Source: Verrucomicrobiota bacterium (GTDB taxonomy: Bacteria > Verrucomicrobiota > Verrucomicrobiia > Opitutales > Opitutaceae). Taken from it: a stretch of 24,976 bases of DNA. The stretch is taken from the NCBI GenBank assembly GCA_023447015.1, contig JAEXPG010000286.1:1-24976 (forward strand). The letters run 5' to 3'. This document shows, one piece after another, positions 24,702-24,976 of this stretch (position 1 is its first letter; each line of letters opens with the position of its first letter). The notes below the pieces were generated by a model that saw nothing but the letters and a program-made list of their open reading frames with translations, was not told the origin of the DNA and did no database searches. A program made the position numbers and the translations under genes.

Positions 24702-24976
24702 ATGGTCGCCACCCTCGCCGGACTGCTGGGGGTCCTCACGCTCGGGTTGCTCAGTCCGGGCCCGGACTTCCTGTTGATTCTGCGCAACAGTCTCGGGCCG
24801 ACCTGCGCCCGCGGCCTCGGCACCGCCCTCGGCATCACCGTCGGACTCGGCCTGCAGATGCTCGCCATCTCCCTCGGCTTCGCCGCGCTCCCGCCGCTGG
24901 CAATGCGGGTCGTGCAACTGGCCGGCGCCGCCTACCTCTCCTGGCTCGGCCTGCGGGCCCTGCGGTCGCCCCCCCC
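24702..24976 (+). CDS. LysE/RhtB family exporter, N-terminal part (3' end outside window)
   Basis: The first 91 residues of an inner-membrane amino-acid exporter are visible. The start MVATLAGLLGVLTLGLLSPGPDFLLILRNSL contains the family signature PGPDFL after the first membrane helix. Two further hydrophobic segments follow (GTALGITVGLGLQMLAISLGF and a stretch around AGAAYLSWLGLRAL). Complete members have about 205 residues and six helices. The gene starts 6 bp after the penicillin acylase stop, so the two are probably co-transcribed. AAGGAGG at 24684-24690, inside the end of the acylase gene, is the one clear Shine-Dalgarno sequence I found, 11 bp before the ATG. The substrate is unknown. 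Confidence 0.9.
   Translation, partial: MVATLAGLLGVLTLGLLSPGPDFLLILRNSLGPTCARGLGTALGITVGLGLQMLAISLGFAALPPLAMRVVQLAGAAYLSWLGLRALRSPP

Noticed and set aside
24961..24976. Run of C at the right edge as a sequencing error or contig end
   Set aside because: The LysE-type frame stays open through it and a short C-run is possible in this GC-rich genome. It cannot be judged without the following bases.

Overview
This window is about 25 kb of high-GC bacterial DNA. Secreted proteins built on calcium-loop (thrombospondin type 3-like) heads, expanded beta-helix carbohydrate enzymes, rare Shine-Dalgarno sequences and the type of malate dehydrogenase together suggest a Verrucomicrobiota bacterium, probably in or near the Opitutaceae. 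This is inferred from gene style; the window holds no rRNA or other marker gene. I saw no tRNA, rRNA, CRISPR array, transposase or phage gene.

Layout. The left edge holds the C-terminal half of malate dehydrogenase (+ strand), ending in a strong intrinsic terminator. It converges on an M32 carboxypeptidase (- strand). From 2417 to 19964 the - strand carries six large exported proteins in a row, called A to F here by position. A, B, C and D are tandem paralogues (about 960 to 1005 residues) with a right-handed parallel beta-helix that resembles glycoside hydrolase family GH141. E is a putative glycosidase of unrecognised family. F is an Asp-box (BNR) beta-propeller protein. The right flank is mostly ordinary: a YfcE-like phosphodiesterase (-), a small lipoprotein of unknown function (+), a GNAT acetyltransferase (-), a penicillin acylase family hydrolase (+), and the start of a LysE/RhtB exporter (+) cut by the window edge.

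How the parts fit together. All six proteins A to F share the same N-terminal head: a signal peptide, an acidic calcium-type loop, a small 'DLKTW' beta module and a second acidic loop. Three unrelated C-terminal folds are attached to it. Five of the six genes also carry the same upstream DNA layout: a direct repeat of TGAA with 11-bp periodicity, followed 23 or 24 bp later by TTGAC. The sixth gene (C) starts 6 bp after D and needs no site of its own. A shared head plus a shared regulatory site makes this look like one co-regulated secreted glycan-processing regulon, with no transporter, regulator or sigma/anti-sigma pair inside the window. The four beta-helix genes show mosaic relationships (A/C and B/D pair in the middle, A/B and C/D pair near the C-terminus), which suggests recombination among tandem copies.

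Limits. All family assignments come from reading motifs, with no database search. The substrate of the array is unknown. GH141 members known to me act on fucose- or xylose-containing glycans, but that does not establish the activity here.
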